64,000 nt of DNA from the NCBI GenBank assembly GCA_028554755.1, contig JAPTOF010000003.1, positions 4,506,501 to 4,570,500 of the forward strand. Reading direction: 5' to 3'. The translations under genes were made by a program, and so were the position numbers. Source of the stretch: Cordia subcordata. Lineage: Eukaryota; Streptophyta; Magnoliopsida; Boraginales; Cordiaceae. This document shows, piece after piece, positions 35,023 to 49,047 of the stretch (position 1 is its first letter; every line of letters starts with the position of its first letter). The notes under the pieces were generated by a model. It did no database searches. It was not told where the DNA came from and worked only from the letters and a program-made list of their open reading frames with translations.

Positions 35023-38000
35023 TTATGTGAGAGTAGCTCCGACTTTATGTGGTTTGAACCCTTGGATAGCTCGTCGTACGTGTTCCCACACCACTAGAAG
35101 AAGGCCAAAAATGTATACCAGGAGAAGGTATAGCTTTTCTAAAATGCCAACCGTGACATACAATCTGCTTCTTCCCTCAAAATTTGTTCTGTCCGATGAC
35201 ATCCAAGTAACTCCCCATCCTGACAAAAGAGACAGGAGACGTTATGGTGGATGATTAGCTAAAATTAGTGCTTAAATGCCTATTAGTCAACTACTCACAA
35301 AGTTAATTGGAGATGATGCTTAGAATTGCATTTGGAGTTCATAGGCCATCAAATAAGGCAATTTTGTATGTTAACTTGCAAGATCATTCTATCTGTGGTG
35401 TGTGCATGAACCTAAGGGCTTACTAGGTCACCTACTATCATAAAAGTCCGCTACGCATTAATTGGACACATTAAAACAAAACTTAAATCTTTTCGGCGCA
35501 TGTAGCTGCTTAATTCAAATCTTAAAAGCAATCAGCATAAATTTGTTTGCATAATACTAACCAACCAATTTGGCAAAATGATCTGTCATCACCATCTATC
35601 GATGTGAAAAGCGGGTAGTGCAGGAATGTGTTCAAGATACTCTCCCATAGTTGTTTAAGCTCTCTAGCTAAATTCACTATCACAAAACCATGCAACTCAA
35701 TAAGCTTTTTAGCAATAGGATTTCAGTTAATAAGCTCCCAATATGAATTAGAGGTGTGTCTTCCTATTATAGTTGCAAGACGATAAACCAGAATCAAGAT
35801 GCAGTACTTACCAACACTTTTCTCAGGCAAATTCGTCCACTCACATAGACTTATCTTTTGCTCGGATGCCTTGATCAAGTCGCTTAGAGCTTCATTGACC
35901 TGGATACTCAATAGACAATAGTAAATCAATCAACCTTGGAAGGTATTTGGTCAAAAGTTTGACTGAGATTTGCATCAGATGATGCCACAAGCAAACAGTA
36001 AGGGGAGGGGAGAATCAAACAGTATAAAGAAAAATCTTCCAAGTTTCTCTGTCAGAAGAGTAACTGAACCAGGACAACCTTCACGAATCTCTAAGAGATC
36101 AACTAGAGGTAATACTGGAACTTGATTCTAACGCTGTGAAATGTCTTTACTTCATTTCTAAATTTAGAATCATTACCTCGCTGCCTGTCTGCCTCTTCTC
36201 TCTCTTAATCAAAAACAATTTTCCATATAGTGAGAACAAGATCCATGCAGGTTAAATGACCTTATGATGTTCCCAACAAATCTGGCAACCTATCCCTCAA
36301 AGAGTATAACATCATTAGTAGAGTATCTCTAATTGCTGTTGCAGTTAGGGCTGGTACCTACTATCGAAGTACAGTTACAGTTTGATTGCAGTAACATCCC
36401 CATAAAATTTATATTTTCAGTCTGCACTTACAGAAGTTTCAGAGTCTATGTGCTGCACTATTTGTGTCCTAGATAAACTAGGACCACTGAATTTTCTGGG
36501 GGAAGTGGGGTCAAATCAGTACAAAAATATGAAGTCTGCAATATGTTACCCAACTATATATGGCTTCATTCAATGACTACAAAATATGACCATGTGCTAG
36601 TACTCTCTCACAAGAAGATTAAAATTTAAGTTCATGATCCAAGTGTTGAAAATCAAGAAGAGTTAGGGGAAAAAAGAAAATTCTCCCCTTGCTTTCGGTG
36701 TATTGCAAATGTTGGAGTCATGTTTCCTGTTTCCCAACTAAGTTCCAAGTTTGGCATAGTTGTATATGTTAACCAATAGAATTCCTACTTAATGAAACTA
36801 TTTTGTGAAATTGACGAATTACAATATGCTTTGTCATAACAAAATAATAGTTTGTTTTCTGTAATGTTCATTTTATTTCCTGGAACTGCATCAACTGCTT
36901 AGGCTTCTCTGCAATTGACTACTTATGAGTATACATGAAAAGCAGTATAGTCAAAATGATGATGAATCAAAGGAGAACTTTGTGATAGTTGCATCATAAC
37001 AGAATGAAATTATATACCTCTTTAGTCCTTTCATGACTCACAAGATGTGCTCCAGGAAGTTCTACCATTCTAGCAGAAGGAAACAACTTCTGTGCGAGCC
37101 GCCTAGCATGGCATAATTGAGCAATGATGTCATGCCTAAGAATCAGAAAGCACAGTTATTTTCTGTAGCCAATGATTTTCAAGTAAAATGAGAAGCCACT
37201 AATTCATCATCAGCTCCAGAAGATTGGTACCTGCCATGAATAACTGATATAGGAAAACCAGCAGAGCAGATTGACTCGAGCTCTTTTTGTGACATATTAT
37301 GTGTCCAGCATGCATTCATCTGACCATCCAATCCATAACTTGATTGCATGCCGGTCGAGGATATCCCTTTTACATATTGCTGAAATTTAGGGACACTTGT
37401 GAGGAAAAATACATTGTGTGGCTAAGGTATCAAACCATCATATTTCTGTCCTATTTCTCTAAATGATTGCAGGATACACATCAGCAGCTTCATTACCTTC
37501 CCCCAGCCCCCAAAAAGAAGAAAATAAGAACCGTTGAACAGATATAAAAGATATAATATTGAATGTGATACCCTGTTGGTAACAATTGATGATTGCCACA
37601 AGAGAAGGTTGTCATACATATGTATGATCTGTCACAACATGATCCAGGACCACGACCTGGGAAAGAAGTGCCTAAGCATTGAGCTGTTTAATACCAGAAG
37701 TTTCTAAAACTTTTGGGGATGTTCACCATATGAGAAATCAGACTAGTGAAAATGTTAAGCAATACAACAGTTGATCCTAATTTGAACAACATGTTTTTCT
37801 TTTTCCAGATTTCCAGGAAGAAACTAATTCTCACCTGATATAAGATTGCTCTTCGTTTTGTATCTCCAACATTTTCCTCAAGATACTCCTACAAGATGAT
37901 AAATGAAACTTAAGTTGACAGTTTTTCATTGCAATGGTAATTACAAAATCTGTGCAGTTAAGATATAAAATGCATCTCACTTGGATGATGACTAGCTTTA

Positions 38001-41000
38001 CAATAACATTTAGGATCAGAAAATTATATGTACAATCTGTCCTGGGTGTTGCCTTTTTAAGTTATAATTAGATCCAGTTGAAAGGCTGTTGGCAGAGATT
38101 TACCATTCTGATTGTGATTACAAGATCAATTTGAAGGAGGAAAAAAAGTTAACATCTAAAAGGTAAGGTGCAGGGAGCTTCTGCTCCAAAAAGATACTAA
38201 TGAAGAAGAGGAAAACCTCATGTCCACTTTACCATTGAAGGATAACATCACCAACCTTTGAGTAGTGAGTATCTAGGTCGACAGCTGCCCTCTGTTCAGG
38301 AGTCTTTGCCCTCAAAAATCGTATAGCAATGGATATTGTTTCACGGTCTATCTGATAAAGAACAAAAAGACAAGAGGTTGACACATATGTTCTAACTACA
38401 AAAACACTGAAACGACTATTTTTCACTGAATCATATAGTAGCAATAAAAACTTCACTAGTTTAAACAGGAAAAAGAAAATGAACAACAAAAAAAAAAAAA
38501 TGCAAAACCTCTATTTTGCCTGCCATCTTCCAATGGCGAGCAGAGGTCTCACACATACAGGAAATATCTCGTAATAACAAAACTTTTGCACAACTATGTT
38601 TGGTGTTCAAGCCTTCTATCTGGTGCAGACGGAACAGATTCAAGAGGGAGAAGAAATCAGAAGGAACAGATTTGGAAGCAATTGAAAAGTTTTCCAAATA
38701 ACTGAGGCCTCATATTCAGCAATATTAAACTCGAGGCAAATGGAGAAAAGAGAACCTGAAATATGACTAAGAAATAATTTAAGCAACCATTATGGATGAA
38801 ATTTGTAACAAAGGCATACAAAAACAAAACCCGCATCTTAATATGTTTTTAAGTAGGCAAATCCAATGACATTCTAAAGCCTGTTCTAGTAAAAGCTTAC
38901 TGCTTATAAAGCTAATGCATTCTCTCTTTGCAAATTCCATATGCAATAGCAAGCAACATGGTTAGCAAGTTGCAACTGTCTCACAGTAATGCCTCTTCAT
39001 CATGCATTATGTATTTAAGAGGTTCATTTCAGAGGGCTATACAAGAGTCTGATAAGAAACTATGATGCTTTCATAAGCTATTACAAGTTTGGATGGAATA
39101 ATGAATAACAAATGTTGATTCATGATGCAATGATCATTACCAATATAACCCAAGTCTGCTTGGATAATAGGATGCATCTAATAGATTTTGGCACAACTAA
39201 CAAAGACTTTATCATGAACAAGGTATAACCTAGAGTTCTACAATTGGTCCACAAGTGAAGACAAATTTCATGGCTACACCATGAAATTTCTAGCAACCCA
39301 TGATTATTACTGCATAATTTGTACGAATCGATATCCCATTTAGGTTCACCTAATACATACAACTATTACTGCATGAATATTGTACTAAATCAGACATAAG
39401 GTTTCAATAATAAGTCAGTACCTTTGGTAAACATTCATAACCTCCACCTGTTACATTTAGTAAAGCCAAAGACAAAACTCTATCAGGCACCATTGCAGCC
39501 AGTTTGCAGGCAATCATAGCTCCTGCATAAAAGACATGGAGAGAAATTACCATAACACTGCCAATGATGATAGGCAATATCAAAGCAACATGAACTCTAT
39601 CCACACATTTCCTCATTTTACATATCCAGCCTTATTAAATCTTCAGGTTAGACCACTTCAAGTCATGCTGTTATTAAGTCAACTTAAATAGGCCTAAAAT
39701 CCACTTGCAATTGTATACATATAGAAACTCAATGATCTATGGTGCATACTCTCAACAAGGTCTAGAAAATTTCACTTTTCTGGGGTCCATTGACATTTGA
39801 ACACCATTAAATATGTTGAACATTTATGACAAAAAGATATCTTCAAGAAACAACAAACTTATGGGAAATGAACAAGTCAAAAATGTCAACCAAAAGCTCG
39901 GAGCCTCGTAACTCACCCATTGAATGGCCAAAGACGTGAGCTTTTTTCCAACCCAAGTGATCCATCAGAGCAATTGCATCTTTCGCCATTATACTCGTCC
40001 TGCTCCCAACAATCAATGAAAAAGATTGATGTTATTTGGACCAAAAACATTTTTTTAGTCTGAGAAACCTTAAAGCAAAAGAACATTATGCCCAGCTTCG
40101 ACATTTTCATATTTTCTTACAAGTCCTCGAGATTTCTGCTATGCGCACACACCTTGGAGAGAATCAAACCAACCACTTCACTAGTATCAAAACCCACAAA
40201 ACTTATGCAATCAAAAACCATACCATTTATACAATCGAATTCATTTCTCCACATAATATCTCAGCAAGCAATTAGACCAAAACACGAAGCAAAAAAACCA
40301 TATAAATCGAACTTCCATTCATGCCACGGTCATCAAACTCTAACAACACCAAATTTGTTCAACAAATACAACAATTTAAATCAAGTTACATTAAAAATTG
40401 GGAAGAAAACAAATCTAATTTTAACTCTCTTAGAAACTGCATATAACATTGCAAAAATGGAACTAGCAACAGAAACCCAAAAGAATCAAACTCCATTCTT
40501 CAATAACACCAAAATGATTGAACGTAGACCTCAAATTGGGTCCAACCCTTCCCCAAAACCATAAGAAAATTAGATAAAAACGTAATCTTTACTCAATTCA
40601 GTATTACTTTTCTAAATTAGGCACTCACGTGTATTGAGTCTTCTTCATGGGCACAGAGCTCTGACCCACTCCTCTGTTATCAAAAGCACACACCTCCACA
40701 CCATTCTCGCCGTCCTCACCGGAGCTCCGACCACCGTCCGGCGACTCAACATCATTCGCCGACAAGCTCCCCGTCAGCCCCTTTATTTGTGGACCCCACG
40801 AATCGTGGGTTCCCGCCAATCCTACACAAAAATCACAATCCAACCATCAAATTTTACGCCAAAATCCATTTCAAACATATATACACACAAAATCACAATT
40901 GAACCCATGAAAATTAAGCCAAAAACCAGTTCAAATATGTATGTATGCGTGTGTGTATGGTACCGATGATCATGAGGACTTTGACGGGGCCGTGACCGTA

Positions 41001-41081
41001 GGTTTTGTAGAAAATCTTGATCGCATTGTTGGCAGCTGCGTCCGCACCGGTTTGGTATGCAGCTACGCTGCAGAAAGGCAT
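35023..41081 (-). CDS. Alpha/beta hydrolase with C-terminal hydrophobic tail (398 aa)
   Basis: Minus-strand exons: 41081-40964, 40821-40629, 39999-39917, 39522-39422, 38351-38256, 37888-37835, 37379-37231, 37135-37018, 35899-35812 and 35219-35023; total 1197 bases with consistent phases. Seen: LMIIGLAGTHDSW with the oxyanion-hole region, FDNRGVGQSS, the nucleophile elbow GHSMG (Ser, exon 3), the acid in VIHGRHD (exon 7/8) and the catalytic His in GAHLVSHERT, so the Ser-Asp-His triad is complete. IDRETISIAIRFLRAKTPEQRAAVDLD-type sequence forms the cap region. It resembles plant proteins annotated as putative aminoacrylate hydrolase RutD-like; the substrate is unknown. The last exon adds about 65 residues with a hydrophobic segment (LYLLLVYIFGLLLVVW) followed by basic residues, a likely membrane anchor. 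Exon 2 carries a Ser/Asp/Gly-rich insertion between core strands. Confidence 0.9.
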
Positions 41082-41265
41082 TTCTCAGGATTTTTCTTCG
41101 TTCTCTTTTTCTCTTTTTTCCTTTTTTTTTCTGGTGAGAGAAAGGTTTCAGAGACAGAGAGAGAGAGAAAGAGAAATGAAGGAGAAATGGTGAAGTGGGG
41201 GACGTGGATGGAGCGCTGTGTATTTAGACGTTGTAATAATCCCATACACCGTCTGACTGGACCAA

Positions 41266-41276
41266 TATAAATGAAG
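41266..41276 (-). promoter_or_regulatory. Possible TATA box of the hydrolase gene
   Basis: Minus-strand CATTTATATTG lies about 190 bases before the ATG. Between them is a GA/CT-rich leader (41110-41190). Suggestive only. Confidence 0.3.
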
Positions 41277-41396
41277 CCACCCAAAAAAAACATGTTGAAA
41301 TGTATGTAACATGTGAAACGAAGAATTCTTAAATTCTTTTTTCTTTTTTCTTTTTTCTTTTTTTATTTACTTACCCCACAAAAAAAAATGGGTTCT

Positions 41397-41425
41397 TATT
41401 ATTATTATTATTATTATTATTATTA
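41397..41425. repeat. (ATT)n microsatellite
   Basis: About nine to ten ATT units. Confidence 0.95.
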
Positions 41426-41523
41426 GAGCAATTATTACATATCACTTCAATGCGTAATTTTTTTTTTGTCAAACTAATATGTAAAAGAAAGTCAACCCAA
41501 ATAAGTTTAATATACAATTTTTT

Positions 41524-41710
41524 CAATGACTAGTTTGGATTGACTTTTTTAAGGTATTTTTTTTAAAATGTGTTTTTTTGAGAATTTCTTACTTTAAAAA
41601 TGAAATTTGAGTCTCTTTTTTTAAAAAAATTTAGCTTTTTTAAGTCAAGTTAAATACTTTTTGTAAAAAATATATTTTTTAAGGAAAATTTATTTTTTAT
41701 TTTTTTAACC
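41524..41710. mobile_element. Fragment of Harbinger-like MITE, family A
   Basis: ATGACTAGTTTGGATTGACTTTTTT matches the family A left end. The A/T-run interior is similar but the right end is not recognisable. Confidence 0.4.
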
Positions 41711-43656
41711 TCATAGACAAGAATGACATTAGAATTCTTTCTTTTGTCTCCACACTTAATAATAATTAATATAAGTTACTTATACACGAGATTAGGGGTG
41801 TATATAAAATAATAATAATTGCAAAAAAACATTTTGGCAACTAAACTTTAATTGGTGATTCTAAAATAGTTCAGTCGCTAATTTTTTATTTTAGTAAAAC
41901 CCGATACATGCAATTTAGCTATAGTTTACAGGAGTTAAAATTATATTTCAAACCAAACCGCTTACTACATATTATATGCGTGCGTCTGTGTATAACTACA
42001 GTATTGTGTAATGCATGAACGTTGCAATATAATTACAACTTTAGTTAGTTTAAATTATTATTTATGAATTTTACCCTAAAAATCGTTCAAAAATTGCCTT
42101 AAAACTATTTAAAATATACTGAAAAGTTAATTTAAAACCAACTACAGACCATCCGAAACCAAATCAGCCGAAAGTATAGTTGTCTAGTATTGGGTAATTT
42201 TGGTTTTATAAAATTATGAATGACTTGAATTGATTTAATTAAAGAATTAGTAGGAAAATGGCACAGTAATCCAAAGTGTAATATTTAGACATAGTACATG
42301 TTTGAATTATTATTGCACTCACCCCCTTGTATTTGATAAATTGTTCCCTTGGGCCTATTATACTAAGAATAAATTTATTGACCCCTTTAAAATATAATTT
42401 AATGGACTATTTAAAATCTCAAATGAAACGAGTTGTTTAGTTCATTTTAATGATATTCAACTATAATGTTATCTAAGTATTTGTTGAAAATTTAATTAAT
42501 GAGATTTAAGATTTGACATCTTCATTAATCATCTTTTTTCTTGGCAATGATATCTTTAACGGCTAATAACTTAGGCATTGATTTCTTATAATTTTTACGC
42601 TATGGAGGAGCAGACAATGCAACTTAGATAAAATATATAAATTTTTTAGATGAGTAAAGAAATAGTTACATTTTGCTTGTACTATTACTTATTTTATGTA
42701 CTTGAATATCTTACAGATAAGAAATAGTTTCTTGTTCTTTTCATGCATCATATATAGTATGGTGAAATCTTGCATTTAACTTTAATGTCTTTTTTGCTAG
42801 ATAGCAGCACATTAAGTTTAATTAATTAGTCTAAAATATTTAAATTTGTAATAACAATAATAACGAATCCAAGTCATTACAAAGTGTATCTCACAAGAAA
42901 CAAATGTGAGAGGAAGTTGCAATTTATGTTATTCTTTTAGAGAAGATATTTTATTAAATTATTTATTAATTTTTAAGTAAAAAATTATTGTAATATGAAC
43001 TGGTGCAGTCTCTTTCTGCTTTTTTTTTTTTTTTCAAAGTTTGTGTGTGTTTGGGTAGTTTGAAGGCGTGGCAGATAAGGAGTGGTGGGCGGTGGTACCG
43101 GTTGGTGCGGGTCGGCGGTGGCAGCAAATTGCCATCTGCAATTCTAATTGTCAAAATGGTCAAATTATTATTGCTTAAAAGTTAAAAGTCTAATGCTTAT
43201 TTATTCAGAAGCATCCAAGAATGTGATGTCTTTAATATCTTAAATTATATTTGAAAAAGGTCTTTTAGAAGTTGCTGAGCTTCTCCTTTCATACTCTGAG
43301 AAAACCAAAGGTAAAAAGGCCGGATATAAAATAATTATGGACTGATTTCGACTTTCTTTTCTTTCCTTTTTTCCTTTTTCTTTTTTAATCAGTTATGTTA
43401 TTATGTAATCCACCCTTATTCCATTTCTTAATTCTTTTGCACGTGCAAAATAAAAGACAATGATTTACGAAAATGCTTGTTAACAATGAAAAATCAAATA
43501 TTATTATAAAAATTATCCAATTATGAAAATTTATGTTTTTGCTAGTTTATTATTATCCAAACTCTCTATATTTAAAAAGTTATATTGAGAAAAATAATAA
43601 AATACTCTTCCTTGTATCTTATGTTTTCTCTATTCATTTATCTTTATATAGATATA

Positions 43657-43690
43657 CTAGTCTAACACCCCATGCCATGCACGGGTTGCG
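43657..43690 (-). mobile_element. Helitron 3' terminus
   Basis: On the minus strand: CCCGTGC-ATG-GCATGGG hairpin, then GTGTTAGA and CTAG followed by host T (plus-strand A at 43656). This fits the Helitron 3' end rule well. The TC 5' end should lie to the right but could not be fixed. Confidence 0.6.
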
Positions 43691-45771
43691 AAATATATGA
43701 TTGATTTTTTTTAAAAAAAAATATTTTATATTACTAAACATTGCAATCAATTGTATTTTACTATATATAGCACTAATTTTTTTATAGTAAAAGAAATCAA
43801 TTAAAATAGGTCAATATTTGATAGGAACTAAATTAGTGAGTTACCATAGATATATACAATCAATCCAAAATTACGTGTCATGATTTTTTGTTGTAATATG
43901 TAAATATTAAAATAAATTAGCAAATCAATATAAATCTCACTAAATAAAGCAATTTTGAATAAATTTGAATATAAATTTTGACGGTTGGATGAGATGTAAT
44001 TGGAGTTTCGATACTTGAATAGCCGTATATTGAAACTTGAAAATAGGAGTACATAATAGAGGATTATATTTGTTCAATACTTGTCAGTATTATATTGAAT
44101 TGGATTCTTCTATATAATATAGTGTATATATATGTATATATATATATATATTTTTTTTAATTTTATAGTTATTATCATAACATGTTATTGGCACGATTTT
44201 CTGAAAAAGATAAAAAGATTGGAGATATTATTATGAACATTTGGAGTTAATTCATTCTTGACAATATGAAGATATTATACACCACAATTTTCAGTGAGAT
44301 TTTCTTTTAATCTTTAATTTTGTTTATGCCAAATACAAGAAAACAAGAAGTTCATTCTTTTAAAATATTAAACAATGGCAATTTGGTTTTTATATTTGGA
44401 TCTTTATTCTTGTTCAACATATAATGAAATTTTTGATAACTTATTCGCATATCTAACAAAATTTCAAATGATAAAATTAAAAGAAAAATAAAATTTAAAT
44501 TTTCATTAACATAAAGGTGTGAAAATGAGATAATGAGTTAATACATTACTAGAGTTGGAACTCTTAAACTCAAGAATTTAAGAGAGTCTACATTGATGCT
44601 ACTAGAAGATATGTAAAACTTACACATTTAATATATTAGTATGAAAGAAATAATTGTTACTTGAGAAAATTTTTTGCTAATTATGTGCCTATAATTTATT
44701 AACTAAACTTCGAGTTCTAGATTATTCAATTGGCCCTAGTGATGATAGAAAGCCTTTTCTTTATTAGTTTATATGGCCACTTTACTGACCTCTAATTAAT
44801 AAAATTTAGAATTTCAAATACTTAAAATCTCATAATAAACATTTTAAAACTTTGCAGTCATAATAGAACTCAAAAATAAACGAAAAATTATGAGATTAAC
44901 AAAAGTATTAACGAGTTTAAATAACAGGTAGAGCACGTATAGACTCCTTGGTAATGTTTCAATAAAAAGTGAAGAAAAGAAAATCAAAATCTGGTTAATA
45001 GAAATAAAAAGAACCAAAATAAACAGTTACTTTATCATTGTTTTTTTCTTAAAAAGGAAAAAAGAAATGCAACAGAAATTTTATCTTTAAAAAAAAAATA
45101 AAGAGTTCTTATATAGTGTAACGTCCTCTCACATCATTTCTGTGTGAAATTTTTGTACACTTTATAATGATTTGAGTTTACTAGTATTATTATCATGAGC
45201 TTAAGTATTTTTGGCCAGTTGATTAACTTAGTTACATGAAGATTTCTTATATTTAACACTCAACTCTGTCCATGGCATGGTAAGCTCTCGAGGTATTTTA
45301 TTCTTTTAATCTATTTCGTTTTAGGGAATTGATTTTAACTAATGAAAAATATTCAACACTCAAACTCTAAGAAGAAGATATACAAAACGATCAAACTTTT
45401 TATTTCCTAGCCATATTTATTGGATATAAGATCATGTGTGCACGTATGCATAAATATGATATTATAAATACAGATAAATTATTAACATTTAAAATTCAAT
45501 TCTTTCGCTCCGGTTTGATATGATGGATTCTTGACCTTAGATCCAAAATCGTACCAAGATAATTTATTGGTTCGGTTTTATCAAAAAGTCAACAAATGTT
45601 CGATTTTCATTACAATTTAATTTATTAATACGTTTTTTTGGGTCTGATTTGAAAAATTCAATATTTGTGTTCAACCCTAGTGACGGAGGCTTAACAGTGA
45701 CGGTGAAGATAAGATTTCTCATGCGCTTCGTAAGGAAAAATCTTGAACTTTCTGTTTGCATAGCTTTCCCT

Positions 45772-45784
45772 CCCCCCCCCCCCC
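45772..45784. repeat. Poly-C run
   Basis: Thirteen consecutive C in an otherwise AT-rich region; it could be a sequencing-sensitive homopolymer. Confidence 0.9.
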
Positions 45785-45789
45785 TCCTT

Positions 45790-45978
45790 TTTGGGAAAAA
45801 TATTTTTTTTAGAAAAAAGTATATAGTTTTTTCAATAATTATTTGACTTAGTCTTTAAAAAAAGTTAAAACTTTAAAAAAAATTTAAATACAATTTTTTT
45901 AATTAAAATTTTTAATTTTTTAATAATATTTTTTTAAAAAAATTATATTTTTAAGAAAAGTCAATTCAAACGAGTCTT
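45790..45978. mobile_element. Fragment of Harbinger-like MITE, family A
   Basis: A/T-run interior and the right end AAAAGTCAATTCAAACGAGTC resemble family A. The left end is lost. Confidence 0.35.
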
Positions 45979-46166
45979 GCATATGCATTTAAGAGGCTTA
46001 AATCTTTTTTCCTTTTGGGATTTTTATCCCTGCCAAACTTGTGGCTGAGGCAGATGATAGCAACCTAAAATTGCTGATTCATTTGTCATTTGGCAAGCTG
46101 ACATTTCCATTCACCAAGTACCTTTTTGATCTTGATCAAATATATATCTATACTATATATATATAA

Positions 46167-47266
46167 CTAGTATGTCACTTGTGCGATTGCACAGGATATG
46201 CCATATGTAAGTAGAAAGCTTTAATTTTTTATCCATGTAAATATTTCAAACAAATTATATGAATTAATTTTAATAGATTAAATAATAAGAATACACATTA
46301 GGTTAATAATATAACATCGTATAGGGAAAAAAGATTATACCTACCTAATAAAAAAGATTTGCAATCATATAGTGGAAAAAACTTATTACTACAAATAACT
46401 AAACAGTATTAAAATAAATTTTTTCATATGACCTACAATAACTTATTATATTTTATCAAAGCAAATAGAAATTAATAATGTTACTATGCTTTAAATACCA
46501 TACAAAGATTAGACTGTAATATATATGATAACATTTTAAGTAGTCAAGTTCATATATATTTGTCCATTGACAGAATTACATTTAGGGTCTAAAATAAAAT
46601 TATAGATTAGAAAATGATTTTGAAAGATCTTTCATTTTCACATATTCTTCTTAAAATGGAAGGAAGGCTTGCCTCCATTTTCTAAAAATATATTTAATCT
46701 ATACTTGTATACTATTATGTAAAACAGACCCCGTTGAATTACGGAGAAACTGTGATGATATAAAAGGAATCAATCGAATTGCGAGTATCTAAAGAAAAGA
46801 GAAGCAAATATGCATTAACATGTGTGATATTGGAATGTATGAGCTGAAATATTACACTAAATAATGATTTAACCATGATTTTAGGCTAATGATTAAGTGT
46901 AAATAATATATGGAGAAGAAAAAGGAAAGATTGTTTTAGTGTACGAAAAGGGAAGAAATTGAATTAAACAACAACTAAATGATTTGCTTGTATGCAACAG
47001 ACCTGTAACGACCACATATATTTATAATTTTGAAAATAAAAAAAGTTAAGATTTTACAATTGCGGATGAATTAAATCGAAAAATCAAATATAATGAAAAA
47101 AGGAAAATTCTAGAAGAGGAAGGCCATCTACGAATTTTTTTTTTTAAAAAAAAGGACAGCTACGCATTTTTTTAACATTATTAAGTAGTAAACACGTGGC
47201 AACAAAATAGTAGCGACACGTGGCAACATGGCATTCAACGAAGTCTGTTTTATATTATAGTATAGA
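46167..47266 (-). mobile_element. Non-autonomous Helitron, 1.1 kb
   Basis: Read on the minus strand it starts TCTATACTATAATATAAAAC directly after a host A (plus 47267), and ends with a TGTGC-AATC-GCACA hairpin, eleven bases, then CTAG before a host T (plus 46166). Insertion between A and T, 5' TC and 3' hairpin-CTRR are the defining Helitron features. Two ACACGTGGCAACA-like repeats lie near the 5' end. No Rep/helicase coding sequence, so it would depend on an autonomous element. Confidence 0.75.
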
Positions 47267-48152
47267 TTATACCTCAAGTTAAGAAAGTTTCTCTTTAAAT
47301 GACACATAAGCTCCTATTTTGGAGCCACATAAGCACCTCTTTAAATATCACATAAGCTCATAAAAGAGAGCACTCTTGCAATCGTGATTTGTAAAATGCA
47401 ATTATCATCAATATTTAATTTTTTTAAAAAACGATTTAAGTCATTCAAGTTACATATTAAACATAATAAAATAGTTGATTAATACAATTAAATAAAAAAA
47501 AAGAACAAAGAAAGAAATCAGTATAATATCTATATCTATGTATATCTATATATGATAATAGTAATAATAGTTATCAAATTATACCTCATATATTTTTTAA
47601 TGTCTTGGGCCTTGCCACATTCTTGTTTTAAGAGGTGCCACATGTCATGTTTCCATGCTCCAATTTTGTTAATTTATCTATGGGATGACATAATTACTAC
47701 TTAATACAAAAAAAATAAAAAAATTTGTTGCAATTTCCCCTATTTTCTTCTTTCTTCTTTCTCAAGTTAATTCTTATTGTTTCCTAATATCTAAATTAAT
47801 TTAAATTGTTTTAAAAATATTCAATTTAGTTTCCATTCTTAAATTTTTAATAATATATGACTTAAATAATGTAGCACAATTATCTTCTCTAATTTTAAAT
47901 ATTTATTAAATAAAATATGTGAAGATTCCCAAGTTATTATAAGAAAATAATTCACACATCAAACCAAATTTAAAAATTTTTTATAAAAAGGTATAAAAGA
48001 TACACAAAGTTTTAATAAATCCATGTACTTTGGAGATCTAATGATTTGAATATTTTAAGACCTTATCATATAGTTTGGATAGTGAGTTAGCTAATCAAAT
48101 ATGGCTATTTGTCATGCCCAAGGTTATATCAAAGTAAGTTCTAAATCTATTA

Positions 48153-48589
48153 TCTATACGATATATATTATATGCTATTATTTACTTAGAAATGAATGAG
48201 AAATTAAATATTTTCTCATTATTATTTTGAGATCTTTGACCTCCATAATAACTTGGATATGAAATCCAAAGGGTTAGGAGACCTTTAGAATTTATCCATA
48301 ATTTTGAATTATTTCTTGAGGGTTTTACAACTCTTGGAATTCATCTATTAATATGATATTAAAGTCTAATCTTTTCTAATCTAATACCTATATGTAGTCT
48401 AACTATATGTAGTGGTCTTTTAGTAAGGTACATAACACACCAAAAAGTATGTCATAAAGTATTTCTTCCTATGTTTTATTTCTGCTAAGCATTCTTATTA
48501 TTATTAACAAATATGAGTGGTCTCATTTCACATTTATATTCGAATGATAAAAATTTACCTTTGTAAAGCACGGGTTTTGAAATTACTAG
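48153..48589 (+). mobile_element. Probable Helitron on plus strand
   Basis: The 3' end is good: CCTTTGT-AAA-GCACGGG (hairpin with wobble pairs), TTTTGAAATTA, CTAG, host T at 48590. The proposed 5' end, A|TCTATACGATATATATTATA at 48153, matches the start of the Helitron at 47266 in style but is less certain. Confidence 0.5.
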
Positions 48590-49047
48590 TAACATGATAA
48601 AAGTGATGTTGGTGATTGGCGATTGTAATATTTAGAGAACATAAATATTTGATGAAGTACAAAAAATATCCACAACGATCTCTCATAAACTATTCATGTT
48701 ATATGTGATGTCACCCACCCATCTATAAATCGATCGTATTATCGTCAGTCATGTTTATGTTTCTTACATTAGATTGACTCATATAAATTTATTTACCAAA
48801 TACTCGGAGGACCTTCGGGTTGTTTCTCCAAAATATCTTGATAACTTGTAAAAAACAATCACAAATCTATCAATAATTTAAGTAAATGAATTTAAACATA
48901 TATATTTTTATTACCATAAATCACCTATTAAAAATTCAAAGTGCCCCCAAAATTTTTCTACCATATCACCCAAAGTAGTCGGATATTATGTCATATAGGG
49001 CATGCCTGGGCGTTCCATGTATAAACGCCAATGATGCATTGCAAGGA

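Noticed and set aside
34608..35254. Plus-strand frames of 132 and 75 codons
   Set aside because: The second is antisense to the hydrolase last exon and the first to its 3' flank; neither resembles a known protein.
38461..38697. 78-codon minus-strand frame inside intron 4 of the hydrolase, with an acceptor-like CCTCAG before it
   Set aside because: Phase does not fit between exons 4 and 5, the donor is weak, and the direct junction LPK|IDRETIS gives the expected family sequence.
40088..40564. 158-codon plus-strand frame
   Set aside because: It is antisense within hydrolase intron 2, rich in Asn/Thr/Lys/Ile as expected for AT-rich DNA, with no motif.
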